Shown here: in pieces, positions 27,484 to 36,122 of the stretch | Layout: each line of letters starts with the position of its first letter | How positions within the stretch are numbered: the first letter of the stretch is position 1 | Assembly: GCA_965267355.1 (NCBI GenBank) | Contig: OZ253956.1 | Coordinates: forward strand, 2,294,001-2,358,000 | DNA length: 64,000 nt | DNA from: GCA-002793235 sp965267355 | GTDB taxonomy: Bacteria; Bacteroidota; Bacteroidia; Flavobacteriales_E; Vicingaceae | Direction of reading: 5' to 3' | Made by a program: the position numbers and the translations under genes | The notes under the pieces: model-generated | Told to the model about the DNA's origin: nothing | The model's input: the letters and a program-made list of their open reading frames with translations, nothing else | Databases searched by the model: none

Positions 27484-30083
27484 TAATGTTTAATTATTTT
27501 TATGATTTTATTTCCTATATCATTATTAAACTTCACAAAATAAACACCATTGCTGTATTCAGAAACATCAATATTGGTCAGTTTATTGCTAACCGAAATA
27601 TGTTTTAGGGTTTTTCCAAGCATATCAATCAATTCTATACTTGCGTTATTCATATCATTTTTTCCTAAATCAACTGTAATTGTATGTGAGCTTGGGTTTG
27701 GATAAATTGTAAAAGGTTTAATAGTGTTTTCAATAATAGAAGAAACAACAGGTTCTTCACCTTCATAAACCCATATATTATCTAAGTATAGATTATTTCC
27801 ATTTTTATTGTAGGTTTCAAAATTGATAATGATGTCTTTACCGGCATAACCAGTAAGATCAATATACTCCGTTCTCCAATGACTCGTGTCAGTTGGAACG
27901 AAAGGTTGAGTTACCGTTGTTAAGGTTTGTAAATCAGTACCTCCTTTTTTATAAAGTAAAGAATCTGTTTCGTTGCAGTCATCAGATATTAACACAGATA
28001 AAGTATCTGCTTTTATAGCATGTACCATTTGGTAAGCAACTTCAAATCTTAAAAACAGAGAATCATCTAGAGGTAACGATATTTTGGTAGAGATTAGCTT
28101 GTCTTTTTCTCCGCTTGGAGAGTATTGGTACATTTTCATATAAGCAGAATACATGCTGTTAGTTAGTCCGCTTGTAGCTGCAGTATCCCAAGTGTTTTTC
28201 ATGTCTGGATTGTCAATTACCCATTCAGAAGTGTCAATACTCATGTTCTCGAAATCTTCTTGATAAGGAAGAATAGCGTGAGTTTCTCTAATGTTAAAAC
28301 GTTGGTAACGTTGATTATTAATATAATCGCATTCCGTTTTGGTTGTATCAATACTTGCTTTTACTCGTAACTCATAATTACCATCACTAAGAGCCATAAC
28401 ACTTGGTAAAGTAACAGTTGTTGTATCGTTTGCATTTAGAGTGCCTGTCCAATTGTAATTTTGAATAGCTTCGTTGTTCAATTGGTATTCGAAGTTAATT
28501 GAGCTTATAGAGCTGTCTCCCTTGTTTTCCATTAAAAGTTTTGGGGTTATGTTTGGATTACAGGTGAAACTAGTAGTAGGACTAACTATTTTTTGGATGT
28601 TTAAATCGTAACTAAATTGATTAGGTGGAGTAGGAGTATAAGTTAAAGCTAAAGTATCGTAAGCAGCTTTAACGTCAATCATTCCCATACCATAAGTATT
28701 GTCTTCACCAGTTACCCCAAGATCAATGGCAGAGTAGTATAGGGCTAACAAGATTTCTTCACCAGTTGCATTAGGAAAAGCTTCTCGCAATAATAATGCT
28801 GCTCCAGAAACATGTGGTCCAGCCATAGATGTTCCTTGGTAGTTAGCATAACTATTCTGATTAACACATGAACGTACATTAACACCAGGAGCAACTACTT
28901 CTGGCTTAATAGCAATAGAACCTGAAGCTGGACAAGCTGTAGGGCCTCTACTTGAAAAACCCGCAATTGGATTACCTGAATTGTGAGCGTTTACAGCTCC
29001 AACAGTAAAAGTATTTACTAATCCTGTACTTACGTATTGAGGTTTACCTATAGTTGTGTTTCCTGGTCCTTCATTTCCAGCACTAAATACATTGGCTATA
29101 CCTGCATTTTCAATGGCATCAAACATTTGCGTAACATATCCTGCGCAAATACTGGTGTCTTGATGCTCATCAATTCCCCACGAATTGTTTATCACATCAG
29201 GAATGTCATCAGTTGTAGTGGTATCTCCATCTGGATTTAAAGCAAACTCAAAAACATTAATGTAATCAGGTAGAGGTTTAATGTTAGCAATATTATCTAC
29301 AATAGGATCGGCAGCCATAAAATACGCCCCAAAAGCAACACCAATGGTATCATTAGTAGCTTGTTCTAAACCTAATACAGTACCAGTGGTATGTGTGCCG
29401 TGGGAACTGTTTTTATCTACAGGCACAGGGGAATCAATTCCGTTCCATGCTTGACTTAACGGTTGATAATTACCTAGCCAAGCATTAGAGAGAGCAGGGT
29501 GATCTTTCCAAACACCTGTATCAATACTGTAAAGTTTCTTAGCTTTACCAGTATAACCTAAAGCCCATAAAGCAGGAGCATTGATAGAGGCTAATCCAGG
29601 TTCAATTCCACCAATGGCTTTTGATGTACCTGATTTTACTTCCATCACTTCAATTGGCTTGCCAGTAAAGTGATCGTATAATTCAAGGTAATCTACTTCT
29701 GGTAAAAATGCTAACTGTAAAATAACATCTTTACGAGCCTCAACGGTAAGCATGTTAATTATCCAAAACGATTTATAACTTTTTACATTTTTAGAGTTGC
29801 CTTTTAAGATAGAAATAATGTTAGTTTGAGTAGTATTTGCAAGCTGCATGGATTTTCTAATAACAGTTTTTGCTCGCTCATCAAGTGTTGCTTTTCTATT
29901 TTTTAGTTGTTGATTTAAAACGGAATGGTTTACCTGATTGGTTAAAACAACATTTACTTTAAGGTACTCCTTGTTAGAAGTCGTTATTAATTTATCATTT
30001 AAACTATTGGTAAGCGTAGCAGTTTGTGAAAAAGAAAACAGCACACAAGCCAATAAATATAGTAAGATGAAAAGCCTTTTCAT
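27483..30083 (-). CDS. Secreted subtilisin-like (S8) serine protease with T9SS type A sorting domain
   Basis: The 866-residue protein has a signal peptide (1-19, FSFSQ) and a propeptide-like region (about 20-150). The peptidase S8 domain carries the triad Asp188 (SIDTG), His228 (HGTH) and Ser419 (GTSMAGPH), with oxyanion Asn337. A CARDB-like beta domain (about 490-600), a MAM/jelly-roll-like domain (about 610-780) and a type A sorting domain (last about 75 residues, YPNPSSHTITVDL) follow. It probably degrades extracellular protein. It is the first gene of a two-gene operon with the BNR protein. Confidence 0.94.
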   Translation of the reverse strand: MKRLFILLYLLACVLFSFSQTATLTNSLNDKLITTSNKEYLKVNVVLTNQVNHSVLNQQLKNRKATLDERAKTVIRKSMQLANTTQTNIISILKGNSKNVKSYKSFWIINMLTVEARKDVILQLAFLPEVDYLELYDHFTGKPIEVMEVKSGTSKAIGGIEPGLASINAPALWALGYTGKAKKLYSIDTGVWKDHPALSNAWLGNYQPLSQAWNGIDSPVPVDKNSSHGTHTTGTVLGLEQATNDTIGVAFGAYFMAADPIVDNIANIKPLPDYINVFEFALNPDGDTTTTDDIPDVINNSWGIDEHQDTSICAGYVTQMFDAIENAGIANVFSAGNEGPGNTTIGKPQYVSTGLVNTFTVGAVNAHNSGNPIAGFSSRGPTACPASGSIAIKPEVVAPGVNVRSCVNQNSYANYQGTSMAGPHVSGAALLLREAFPNATGEEILLALYYSAIDLGVTGEDNTYGMGMIDVKAAYDTLALTYTPTPPNQFSYDLNIQKIVSPTTSFTCNPNITPKLLMENKGDSSISSINFEYQLNNEAIQNYNWTGTLNANDTTTVTLPSVMALSDGNYELRVKASIDTTKTECDYINNQRYQRFNIRETHAILPYQEDFENMSIDTSEWVIDNPDMKNTWDTAATSGLTNSMYSAYMKMYQYSPSGEKDKLISTKISLPLDDSLFLRFEVAYQMVHAIKADTLSVLISDDCNETDSLLYKKGGTDLQTLTTVTQPFVPTDTSHWRTEYIDLTGYAGKDIIINFETYNKNGNNLYLDNIWVYEGEEPVVSSIIENTIKPFTIYPNPSSHTITVDLGKNDMNNASIELIDMLGKTLKHISVSNKLTNIDVSEYSNGVYFVKFNNDIGNKIIKIIKH

Positions 30084-30101
30084 TAAAAATTATTTAGATT
30101 T

Positions 30102-30109
30102 CAAATATA
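30102..30109 (-). promoter_or_regulatory. -7 element of the protease operon
   Basis: On the minus strand the element reads TATATTTG and ends 18 nt before the protease start codon at 30083. No clear TTG -33 element was found. Confidence 0.5.
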
Positions 30110-30182
30110 ACTATTATACACGTATGATGTTAAAATGTTTCTTTTGGCACAGCTTTTGGTTTTAAGGTTAAAAAATTAAGAC

Positions 30183-30698
30183 ATGAAAAAGCTCCAAATA
30201 TTATCAATCATTCTTGTATCAATCTTTTTTACTAGTTGTATAGTTGTGGATAATACACCCGGACCAAGAGGTAGAAATGGAAGAGCATTTTTTGCTGTAG
30301 ATTATGAACATCGTTCTCCATACAGTTATTGGGATAATAACCCGTCAATACCATATAATCCTGTTTTAGGAGAGTTTTATATAACAAGACCTGGAATTTA
30401 TGATTTTGAATATTTCATTAACCCACATGACTATTGGTACGGAACTTACGAAGTTTGGATTAATCCTGGAGGGCCAGGAGGACCACATGGAGAACCTGGA
30501 TATGATGGGGCAGACAATTACTTAACATTAATATGCGATCCCCACGGTTTTCATGAACACAGAACACAATGGAGAACAAGTGTTGAAGAACCTTTAGTAA
30601 TAGAAAGGAGTGAAGGAGAACTAAATTTTAAAATAACCATACAAAAAGGTAACGTGTTAACACGAGATGCTCAGCAACCAAAATATAAACAGAACTAA
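30183..30698 (+). CDS. Predicted lipoprotein of unknown function
   Basis: The 171-residue protein has a lipobox FTSC (Cys19). Right after it is a short GPRGRNGR segment and later a Gly/Pro-rich GGPGGPHGEPGYDG stretch, both loosely collagen-like. The rest is rich in Tyr, Trp and His (YEHRSPYSYWDN, YFINPHDYWYG, DPHGFHEH), as in small beta-rich surface proteins. No family is recognised. It stands alone between the protease operon and a terminator at 30732. Confidence 0.75.
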   Translation: MKKLQILSIILVSIFFTSCIVVDNTPGPRGRNGRAFFAVDYEHRSPYSYWDNNPSIPYNPVLGEFYITRPGIYDFEYFINPHDYWYGTYEVWINPGGPGGPHGEPGYDGADNYLTLICDPHGFHEHRTQWRTSVEEPLVIERSEGELNFKITIQKGNVLTRDAQQPKYKQN

Positions 30699-30731
30699 AG
30701 ATGCTTTTTAGTGTAAGTTAGGTGAGTGATT

Positions 30732-30761
30732 GGGATGCAGCAATGCGTCCCTTTCTATTTT
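30732..30761 (+). terminator. Intrinsic terminator after the lipoprotein gene
   Basis: GGGATGC and GCGTCCC pair (one G-T wobble) around a 6-nt loop, followed by a T-rich stretch that reaches the stop of the convergent DUF493 gene. Confidence 0.6.
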
Positions 30762-31032
30762 ACAAAGAAATAATACCTTCTATTTTTTCTGCTTTTTGAT
30801 ATACGGCTATAATGGCATCAGAAGATACCATCACCTCTTTAGCAGTAATGCTAATGTATTTGTTAGATTTTGATTGGTTAGTAGAAACTTGAGCTTCTGC
30901 ACCAAATAAAGATTCAACCATCGCTAACTTTTTATTGTCAGCCGGAATAATAAATTTAAACATGTACAACACAGGGAAACTGTGCTGATCGTCTAATTTT
31001 TGTTGAAGATTGTTGTAAAATTCTTTTTTCAT
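30760..31032 (-). CDS. DUF493 family protein (YbeD-like)
   Basis: The 90-residue protein starts with a FYNNLQQKLDDQHSFPVLYMFKFIIP segment and ends YQKAEKIEGIISL, the usual pattern of the small alpha/beta ACT-like DUF493 fold. It is a cytosolic protein; E. coli YbeD lies near lipoate genes, but there is no such context here. A two-part promoter is visible directly upstream. Confidence 0.85.
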   Translation of the reverse strand: MKKEFYNNLQQKLDDQHSFPVLYMFKFIIPADNKKLAMVESLFGAEAQVSTNQSKSNKYISITAKEVMVSSDAIIAVYQKAEKIEGIISL

Positions 31033-31052
31033 TATCTGATAACTTGCGGATG

Positions 31053-31085
31053 CAAAGTTAACAGAAAATTACTCCATAGAACCAA
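31053..31085 (-). promoter_or_regulatory. Promoter of the DUF493 gene
   Basis: On the minus strand the -7 element TAACTTTG (31053-31060) and a TTG (31083-31085) are 22 nt apart. The -33 part lies inside the 3' end of the 32-residue small ORF. Confidence 0.55.
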
Positions 31086-31167
31086 TAATTTTAATAGCAC
31101 AAAAACCTACAGCAAATAAAAATCCGAAAACAGATAATGTTGCAATTCCTAATTCTAAAGCACTCAT
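31069..31167 (-). CDS. 32-residue single-span membrane microprotein (candidate)
   Basis: ATG at 31167 to TAA at 31069 encodes a protein starting MSALELGIATLSV and ending IKIIGSME. About 22 of its 32 residues form one uninterrupted hydrophobic helix with one cysteine. The start is preceded by an A/T-rich leader, as usual in this phylum, and by a perfect inverted repeat GATACT-AA-AGTATC at 31187-31200. The composition is too ordered for random AT-rich sequence, but without comparison to relatives translation is unproven. No function is proposed. Confidence 0.5.
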   Translation of the reverse strand: MSALELGIATLSVFGFLFAVGFCAIKIIGSME

Positions 31168-31410
31168 AATATTAATTTTTAAATTCGATACTAAAGTATC
31201 TGATATGTAAGAAGTTGGAAATGATGTGTGTTAGAAATAAATATGATAAAAATCATAAGTGCTTGAGATGGGAGTAACAATATTGCACCCAACTGCTGGT
31301 CAAGGTCAAAATAAAAGCAAGTATACTTTGTATGTTATTCATTTCTTCTTAAACAAAAATGAGCAAGCTCTTTTACTTACTCATCAACGAATAAAACTGC
31401 TTTTATTCTC
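31168..31410. other. Gene-free stretch before the tRNA genes
   Basis: The stretch of about 240 nt contains only the inverted repeat at 31187-31200 and frames too short to support (the longest seen is 11 codons). There is no recognisable RNA gene or repeat. Confidence 0.5.
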
Positions 31411-31495
31411 TGGTACCTGAGATGGGAATCGAACCCACACGCCTTACGACACACGGCCCTCAACCGTGCCTGTCTACCAGTTCCAGCACTCAGGT
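31411..31495 (-). tRNA. tRNA-Leu (anticodon GAG)
   Basis: The 85-nt gene has a 7-bp acceptor stem (ACCTGAG / CTCAGGT), a long variable arm typical of class II tRNA, the GGGTTCGATTCCC T-arm and an encoded CCA end. The anticodon loop TTGAGGG gives GAG, reading CUU and CUC leucine codons. Confidence 0.95.
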
Positions 31496-31523
31496 AAATA
31501 ATCTTAAATCATGAATAAATAGC

Positions 31524-31555
31524 AAAAAAGCACTTCATTTTGAAGTGCTTTTTTT
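31524..31555. terminator. Terminator between the two tRNA genes
   Basis: The hairpin GCACTTCA / TGAAGTGC is flanked by A6 and T7, so it can end transcripts in both directions. It lies directly after tRNA-Lys in the minus direction. Confidence 0.85.
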
Positions 31556-31556
31556 G

Positions 31557-31629
31557 TGACCTGACTGGGGCTCGAACCCAGGACCCTCTCCTTAAAAGGG
31601 AGATGCTCTACCAACTGAGCTATCAGGTC
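31557..31629 (-). tRNA. tRNA-Lys (anticodon TTT)
   Basis: The 73-nt gene has the acceptor stem GACCTGA / TCAGGTC, D-arm with GCTCAGTTGGTAGAGC, anticodon loop CTTTTAA and T-arm GGGTTCGAGCCCC. No CCA is encoded, unlike the neighbouring tRNA-Leu, so it must be added by the nucleotidyltransferase. Confidence 0.96.
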
Positions 31630-31646
31630 TTCCTTAAAAAGGAGTG

Positions 31647-31675
31647 CAAATATAGCAGTACTTTTCTAATAGCAA
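31647..31675 (-). promoter_or_regulatory. Promoter of tRNA-Lys
   Basis: On the minus strand TATATTTG (31647-31654) is preceded by TTG (31673-31675) with an 18-nt spacer. The tRNA begins 17 nt downstream of the -7 element. Confidence 0.65.
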
Positions 31676-31730
31676 AAACTTTTATCCTTATTTTTTAAAA
31701 GATATTTTTAACCCCCAAAATATCAATTAA

Positions 31731-32894
31731 TTACTCCACAATTGGGCACCTTTCAAATGGTTTGTCTCTATCAAATAAATAACGATAAGTAGCATAAGTT
31801 CGATAAACTTCTGCTCCTAAGTTTTCGCATACTTTTAGCATTCTTGGGTTAAAATCACCTATCCAGGTTAGTACAGTTTGGTTATACCTGCCTAATGATA
31901 CAATGTTATCTTCTGCCCATTTAATTAAAGCTCCTTCAATGCCTTTTCCCTGAAATTTTCGGTCAACGCCAAATACAATACCTACCATAGTGTTGGGTGT
32001 TTTTTTCCATTTGTGGTATAAAAATTTAAGTTTACCTACCCAGTTTAAATTGCCATTTACATATTTAAAAATTTCGTTTAGCTCAGGTATGTTAATGTAA
32101 AAAGCAATGGGTTGGGTTTTATAGTAAACAAATACCATAATATCAGGATCGTAAACAGGCTTGAGTTGTTTCATTATTTTTAAAGCAGTATTACTATTCA
32201 TTTCTTTAAAATTGTTGTGTCCTGCCCAGGCATTGTTGTAAACGGTTTTAAAGTTTTCGGCTATTTCAGCAATTTTTAATCCCCTCACATTTTTAATCGA
32301 ATAGGCTTCCCTGCTCATTATTCTATCACTCTTATCAATAAATTTATCCTGAACAGGTATGCTCATATCTCTTTTAAACATAAACTGTTTGTAGTATATC
32401 TGAAAACCATACTCTTCAAAAAACTTTTTATAATAAACTGGATGGTAATTCATACCGTAACTATTAGGGTCGGTAAAGTTTTCAATCAATAAACCCCAAA
32501 ACATATTTTTCTCACCAAAGTTAATGGGGCCATCCATAGCTTCCATGTCATTTTGTTGTAGCCAGTTTTTTGCCGTATCAAACAACAGAAATGCTGCATG
32601 TTTATCATCTATACACTCAAAAAAGCCTAATCCTCCGGTAGGTTGTTCAAAGGTGTTAGCATTTTTGTAATCAATAAATGCAGCTATTCTTCCAATGGTA
32701 TTATTGGTATTATCCTGTAATATCCACCTGATTACTTTTCCGTTAGCATGAGCTTTATTTTGCTGTGGGTCAAATACCTTTTCAATATCCTGTTTAAGGT
32801 GTGGAATCCAGTTTTTATCGTTTTGATAAATTTTCCACGGCAGATGGATAAATTCTTTTATAGTTCTACTGTCTTTTACTTCTTTTATCTCCAT
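31731..32894 (-). CDS. GNAT-like acetyltransferase domain protein
   Basis: The 387-residue protein is of a type I recall as common in Bacteroidota. A C-terminal GNAT-like domain has the acetyl-CoA loop-like segment DRKFQGKGIEGALIKWA (near 315-331) followed by GNFNPRMLKVCENLGAEVYRTYATYR-like strands. The N-terminal half (SRTIKEFIHLPWKIYQNDKNWIP) is family-specific and the acceptor substrate is unknown. It is divergent from the SDR gene, 41 nt apart, and is transcribed alone toward the tRNA genes. Confidence 0.8.
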   Translation of the reverse strand: MEIKEVKDSRTIKEFIHLPWKIYQNDKNWIPHLKQDIEKVFDPQQNKAHANGKVIRWILQDNTNNTIGRIAAFIDYKNANTFEQPTGGLGFFECIDDKHAAFLLFDTAKNWLQQNDMEAMDGPINFGEKNMFWGLLIENFTDPNSYGMNYHPVYYKKFFEEYGFQIYYKQFMFKRDMSIPVQDKFIDKSDRIMSREAYSIKNVRGLKIAEIAENFKTVYNNAWAGHNNFKEMNSNTALKIMKQLKPVYDPDIMVFVYYKTQPIAFYINIPELNEIFKYVNGNLNWVGKLKFLYHKWKKTPNTMVGIVFGVDRKFQGKGIEGALIKWAEDNIVSLGRYNQTVLTWIGDFNPRMLKVCENLGAEVYRTYATYRYLFDRDKPFERCPIVE

Positions 32895-32899
32895 TTACC

Positions 32900-32907
32900 T
32901 ATCTTTG
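32900..32907 (+). promoter_or_regulatory. -7 element of the SDR/aroK operon
   Basis: TATCTTTG lies 28 nt before the SDR start codon. No convincing TTG -33 element is present. Confidence 0.45.
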
Positions 32908-32935
32908 CCCGCAAAGGTTAGCATTATATCATTAA

Positions 32936-33742
32936 ATGAAAAATAAAGTAATTATCATAACGGGAGCTTCATCAGGAATAGGAGAAGCCTGTGCTAAAGA
33001 GTTTGCTAAACAAGGTAGCAATGTGGTGCTTGCAGCAAGAAGTATTGATAAATTAAAACAAGTTGAGAGCGAAATTCAGCAACTGGGAGTACAAGTGCTT
33101 TCTGTTCAATGTGATGTTTCAATAAAAGAAGATTGCGAAAATTTGGTTGAGGAGACTATTACTAAATTTAATAGAATAGATGTGTTGATCAATAATGCTG
33201 GTATTTCTATGCGAGCGTTGTTTAACGATATGGATGTAGAAGTGTTGGAAAAAGTAATGGCGATTAACTTTTTTGGAACGGTTTACTGTACAAAGTATGC
33301 TTTACCACATATTTTGAAAAATAAGGGTTCAGTAGTTGGGGTTTCTTCTATTGCAGGATATGTTGGATTACCAGCTAGAACCGGATATTCAGCTTCTAAA
33401 TATGCTATGCAAGGCTTTTTAGATGCCTTAAGAACTGAGAATTTAAGAACTGGTTTACATGTAATGGTGGCTTGTCCAGGTTTTACAGCTTCTAACATTC
33501 GTAGTACTGCATTATCAGCTGATGGTTCAGCACAAGGCGAATCACCTAGAGATGAAGGTAAAATGATGACTGCTGAAGAAGTAGCTAAAGAAATTGTAAA
33601 TGGGGTAAAGAAAAGAAAGAGAACTTTAGTGTTGACTAGTGAAGGGAAACTAGCGGTATTCTTAAGTAAGTTGTTCCCTAAGTTTGTGGAGAAGCAGGTT
33701 TACAACAAGATTGCAAAAGAACCTAATAGTCCTTTTAAATAG
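32936..33742 (+). CDS. Short-chain dehydrogenase/reductase
   Basis: The 268-residue classical SDR has the NAD(P)-binding motif TGASSGIG (9-16), NNAG (87-90) and catalytic Ser138, Tyr151 and Lys155 (YSASK). The substrate is not predictable from the sequence; related Bacteroidota proteins are annotated only as SDR family. The stop codon is directly followed by the GTG start of aroK with no gap, so the two genes are co-translated. Confidence 0.93.
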   Translation: MKNKVIIITGASSGIGEACAKEFAKQGSNVVLAARSIDKLKQVESEIQQLGVQVLSVQCDVSIKEDCENLVEETITKFNRIDVLINNAGISMRALFNDMDVEVLEKVMAINFFGTVYCTKYALPHILKNKGSVVGVSSIAGYVGLPARTGYSASKYAMQGFLDALRTENLRTGLHVMVACPGFTASNIRSTALSADGSAQGESPRDEGKMMTAEEVAKEIVNGVKKRKRTLVLTSEGKLAVFLSKLFPKFVEKQVYNKIAKEPNSPFK

Positions 33743-34252
33743 GTGAGTCTGCCTAACAAAATATTTCTAATTGGTTTTATGGGCAGTGGTAAATCTACCA
33801 TTGGTAAAAAACTAGCCAATAAACTTTCGTATGCCTTTTGTGATTTAGATAAGGAGATTGAAAAGAAAGAGGGTAAAACGATAACTGAAATTTTTTCTGA
33901 AAAAGGAGAGGAGTATTTTAGAACTATTGAATGTGAGGAGTTAAGAACACTTTCTGATGAAAATCAAGTAGTTGCTCTTGGTGGAGGAACGCCATGCTAT
34001 GCTGATAATATGGAGTTCATTAACCAAAAAGGAACAACTGTGTATTTAAAATACAATTCAGGGATACTTTTTTCTAGATTAAAAAATGCTAAGGCTGAAA
34101 GACCATTATTAGCAGGTAAGAGTGATGATGAGTTGAAAGTTTTTATTGAGGAAACTTTATCAGACAGGGAGAACTATTATTTGCAATCGAGGTTTGTCGT
34201 AGAGAGTCAAAACTTAACAGTAGATGAAATATTAAAACTAATCCAAAAGTAA
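33743..34252 (+). CDS. aroK: Shikimate kinase
   Basis: This enzyme phosphorylates shikimate in the aromatic amino acid pathway. In 169 residues it has the Walker A GFMGSGKST (11-19), the shikimate-binding DLDKEIE-x-x-EG region, the FRTIECEEL segment, the GGG motif (VVALGGGTP) and the LID-region Arg in ERPLL. The start must be the GTG at 33743, immediately after the SDR stop, because the first in-frame ATG lies inside the Walker A motif. The 3' end overlaps the convergent gene by 15 bp. Confidence 0.95.
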   Translation: MSLPNKIFLIGFMGSGKSTIGKKLANKLSYAFCDLDKEIEKKEGKTITEIFSEKGEEYFRTIECEELRTLSDENQVVALGGGTPCYADNMEFINQKGTTVYLKYNSGILFSRLKNAKAERPLLAGKSDDELKVFIEETLSDRENYYLQSRFVVESQNLTVDEILKLIQK

Positions 34253-35077
34253 GTTATATAACTCCTCTAGCTCTTCCTTTTTATCTAAATAACCTAAGTT
34301 TTCGTAAGTAAAAATTAAATGTTGCAACAAGCGCTTGATTACTTGTAAATTATTACAAGGTTGGTAGTATTCTTCTTTTGGTTCTTTTTTCAGTTGTTTT
34401 AAAAACTGGTCAATGTCATGTTTGCTAAATACAGTGCCTCGGTTAAATACATTTAGATAAAACAATACATCTTCTTTAGTTTGTGCATAAGCTAAGATAA
34501 AATGAGCCGGTACATCTACACCGTAAATAGGGATGTTTAGTTTCTGGCATACTGCTAAGTAAACTATTCCTAAAGTAATGGGGTTGCCTTTTTTGGTGTC
34601 AATTACATTACTGATGTAAGAATTTTGAGGGGAGTTAATGTTTTTGGTGTTGCCATAAAAACCATGTACATCAAAAATTATTCGGTTTAACACTTTAATC
34701 TTTTCAAGGGCTGTTAATTTATCATTTAACTCTAACCAAACGTCTTGTGTTATTTGATCAATATAATTGGTAATCTTATCTGTATCCACATCAGGATATT
34801 GATACTTAGAAACTAAAATAGCAGCTTCTATCAAATCTTGATAAATGCTGTCTTTCCATCTACTAAGTTCAGCTTTAACATTTTCAAACTGTAAGTAGTG
34901 TATGATGTTTTCAATTCTATCTTGCAATAGATGGTCGAAAGAATTCTCCCAGGCAGCCTCTAGGTGCGGGATAACATCATCACCAAATGAGATAAGTTTG
35001 TTTTTAATCTCATCATAAATGTGTTGATCAGGATCGTCTAAAAGACTTATTAATGCACGTAATTCAGAATCTGACAT
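34238..35077 (-). CDS. SirB1-type transglutaminase-like protein
   Basis: The 279-residue protein has an N-terminal HEAT-like helical part (DDVIPHLEAAWENSFDHLLQDRIENII, about 30-60). A transglutaminase-like domain follows, with the sequence NSYISNVIDTKKGNPITLGIVYLAVCQKLNIPIYGVDVPAHFIL in which the Cys position of the classical triad is replaced, as usual in this family. The family is associated with the RNA methylase/SirB neighbourhood in Proteobacteria; its role is unclear. A -7 element ends 4 nt before the start codon. Confidence 0.85.
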   Translation of the reverse strand: MSDSELRALISLLDDPDQHIYDEIKNKLISFGDDVIPHLEAAWENSFDHLLQDRIENIIHYLQFENVKAELSRWKDSIYQDLIEAAILVSKYQYPDVDTDKITNYIDQITQDVWLELNDKLTALEKIKVLNRIIFDVHGFYGNTKNINSPQNSYISNVIDTKKGNPITLGIVYLAVCQKLNIPIYGVDVPAHFILAYAQTKEDVLFYLNVFNRGTVFSKHDIDQFLKQLKKEPKEEYYQPCNNLQVIKRLLQHLIFTYENLGYLDKKEELEELYNLLLD

Positions 35078-35081
35078 ATAT

Positions 35082-35089
35082 CAAATATA
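35082..35089 (-). promoter_or_regulatory. -7 element directly before the SirB1-type gene
   Basis: On the minus strand TATATTTG ends 4 nt before the ATG at 35077. The mRNA is predicted to start at or within a base or two of the start codon. Confidence 0.5.
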
Positions 35090-35130
35090 CGTCATAACTA
35101 ACCTAAAGGTTTTTAAGAAAAAGAGATTTA

Positions 35131-36009
35131 TTAACGTTGCTGTGTTAGCTTGTGTAGCACAAGTTCAATTAAATTCTTTACTGCACTTTTATAATCTTTA
35201 CTAAACTCATTGGTAAAACGATTTGCTACAACTACACAAACGGTACACGCATTATGCCCTAAGGCTCTGCTTAAACCATAAATGGCTGAAGTCTCCATTT
35301 CAAAATTCACAACCTTTAAATTGTTGTATTTAAATTGATTAAGTTTCTCATTTAAAAGTTTTTCTTTAAGCTGTATTCTTAATACTCTGCCTTGTGGTCC
35401 ATAAAATCCGGGAGCAGTAGCGGTTATTCCAGAATGGCAATCACTACTAAAAAGATTAAACAACTTTTCAGAACCTTTAACAAAGTAAGGTTGTGCAAAA
35501 TTTGAAGAGTAATCTACCTGATTATAAAACTCATTTAATAGTTCTTTTTCAAAAACAGAGTGATTAAAGTCGTAGTAATTCATTAAACCATCTAACCCTA
35601 AACCATATTCAGAAACAACATAACTATCAACAGGAATATCTGCTTGCAGAGAGCCAGAAGTTCCAATTCTAATAATGTTTAATGACTTTTTATCATTTTT
35701 AATGGTTCTGTTTTCTAAATCAATATTAACGAGAGCATCCAATTCGTTCAATACAATGTCAATATTGTCTGTTCCCATACCTGTTGACATTACTGACAAT
35801 CGCTTGCCATTTAAAACACCAGTATGTGTAACAATTTCTCGATTGGCGACTTTATGCTCAATACTATCAAAGTAACTAGAAATAATTTCAACTCTTCCGG
35901 GGTCACCAACAACAATAACATCATCTGCAAGTTGATGTGGGTGTAATTTTAGGTGGTAAACGCTATTATCAGCATTTAAGACAAGTTCTGAGGCTGGGAT
36001 TTTATTCAT
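35131..36009 (-). CDS. Nucleoside phosphorylase (uridine phosphorylase-like)
   Basis: Phosphorolysis of a nucleoside to base and ribose-1-phosphate is expected. The phosphate/nucleoside motifs are GDPGRVE (near 35), MSTGMGTDNI (near 75), the RIGTSGSLQ segment and VVNFEMETSAIYGLSRALG (purine/uridine phosphorylase family 1 signature). The start is taken at the ATG at 36009 (292 residues); an upstream in-frame TTG at 36033 would add eight residues. It is a single gene with no obvious partner. Confidence 0.9.
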   Translation of the reverse strand: MNKIPASELVLNADNSVYHLKLHPHQLADDVIVVGDPGRVEIISSYFDSIEHKVANREIVTHTGVLNGKRLSVMSTGMGTDNIDIVLNELDALVNIDLENRTIKNDKKSLNIIRIGTSGSLQADIPVDSYVVSEYGLGLDGLMNYYDFNHSVFEKELLNEFYNQVDYSSNFAQPYFVKGSEKLFNLFSSDCHSGITATAPGFYGPQGRVLRIQLKEKLLNEKLNQFKYNNLKVVNFEMETSAIYGLSRALGHNACTVCVVVANRFTNEFSKDYKSAVKNLIELVLHKLTQQR

Positions 36010-36122
36010 AGATGTTGTTTCAATTTGCTTCAAATTTAAAATAAAAAGATGGTAGAATCAATTCCTCATATAAATTGAAATAATTAATTATCTTCACACC
36101 TTAAAGCACAAGAAATTTACGT

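Noticed and set aside
31187..31200. GATACT-AA-AGTATC as a binding site for a known regulator
   Set aside because: The palindrome is perfect but matches no consensus I know, and one occurrence in AT-rich DNA is weak evidence; kept only as part of the microprotein finding.
31168..31410. Search for a riboswitch or small RNA in the gene-free stretch
   Set aside because: No conserved motif, strong hairpin with T-run or promoter pair was recognised.
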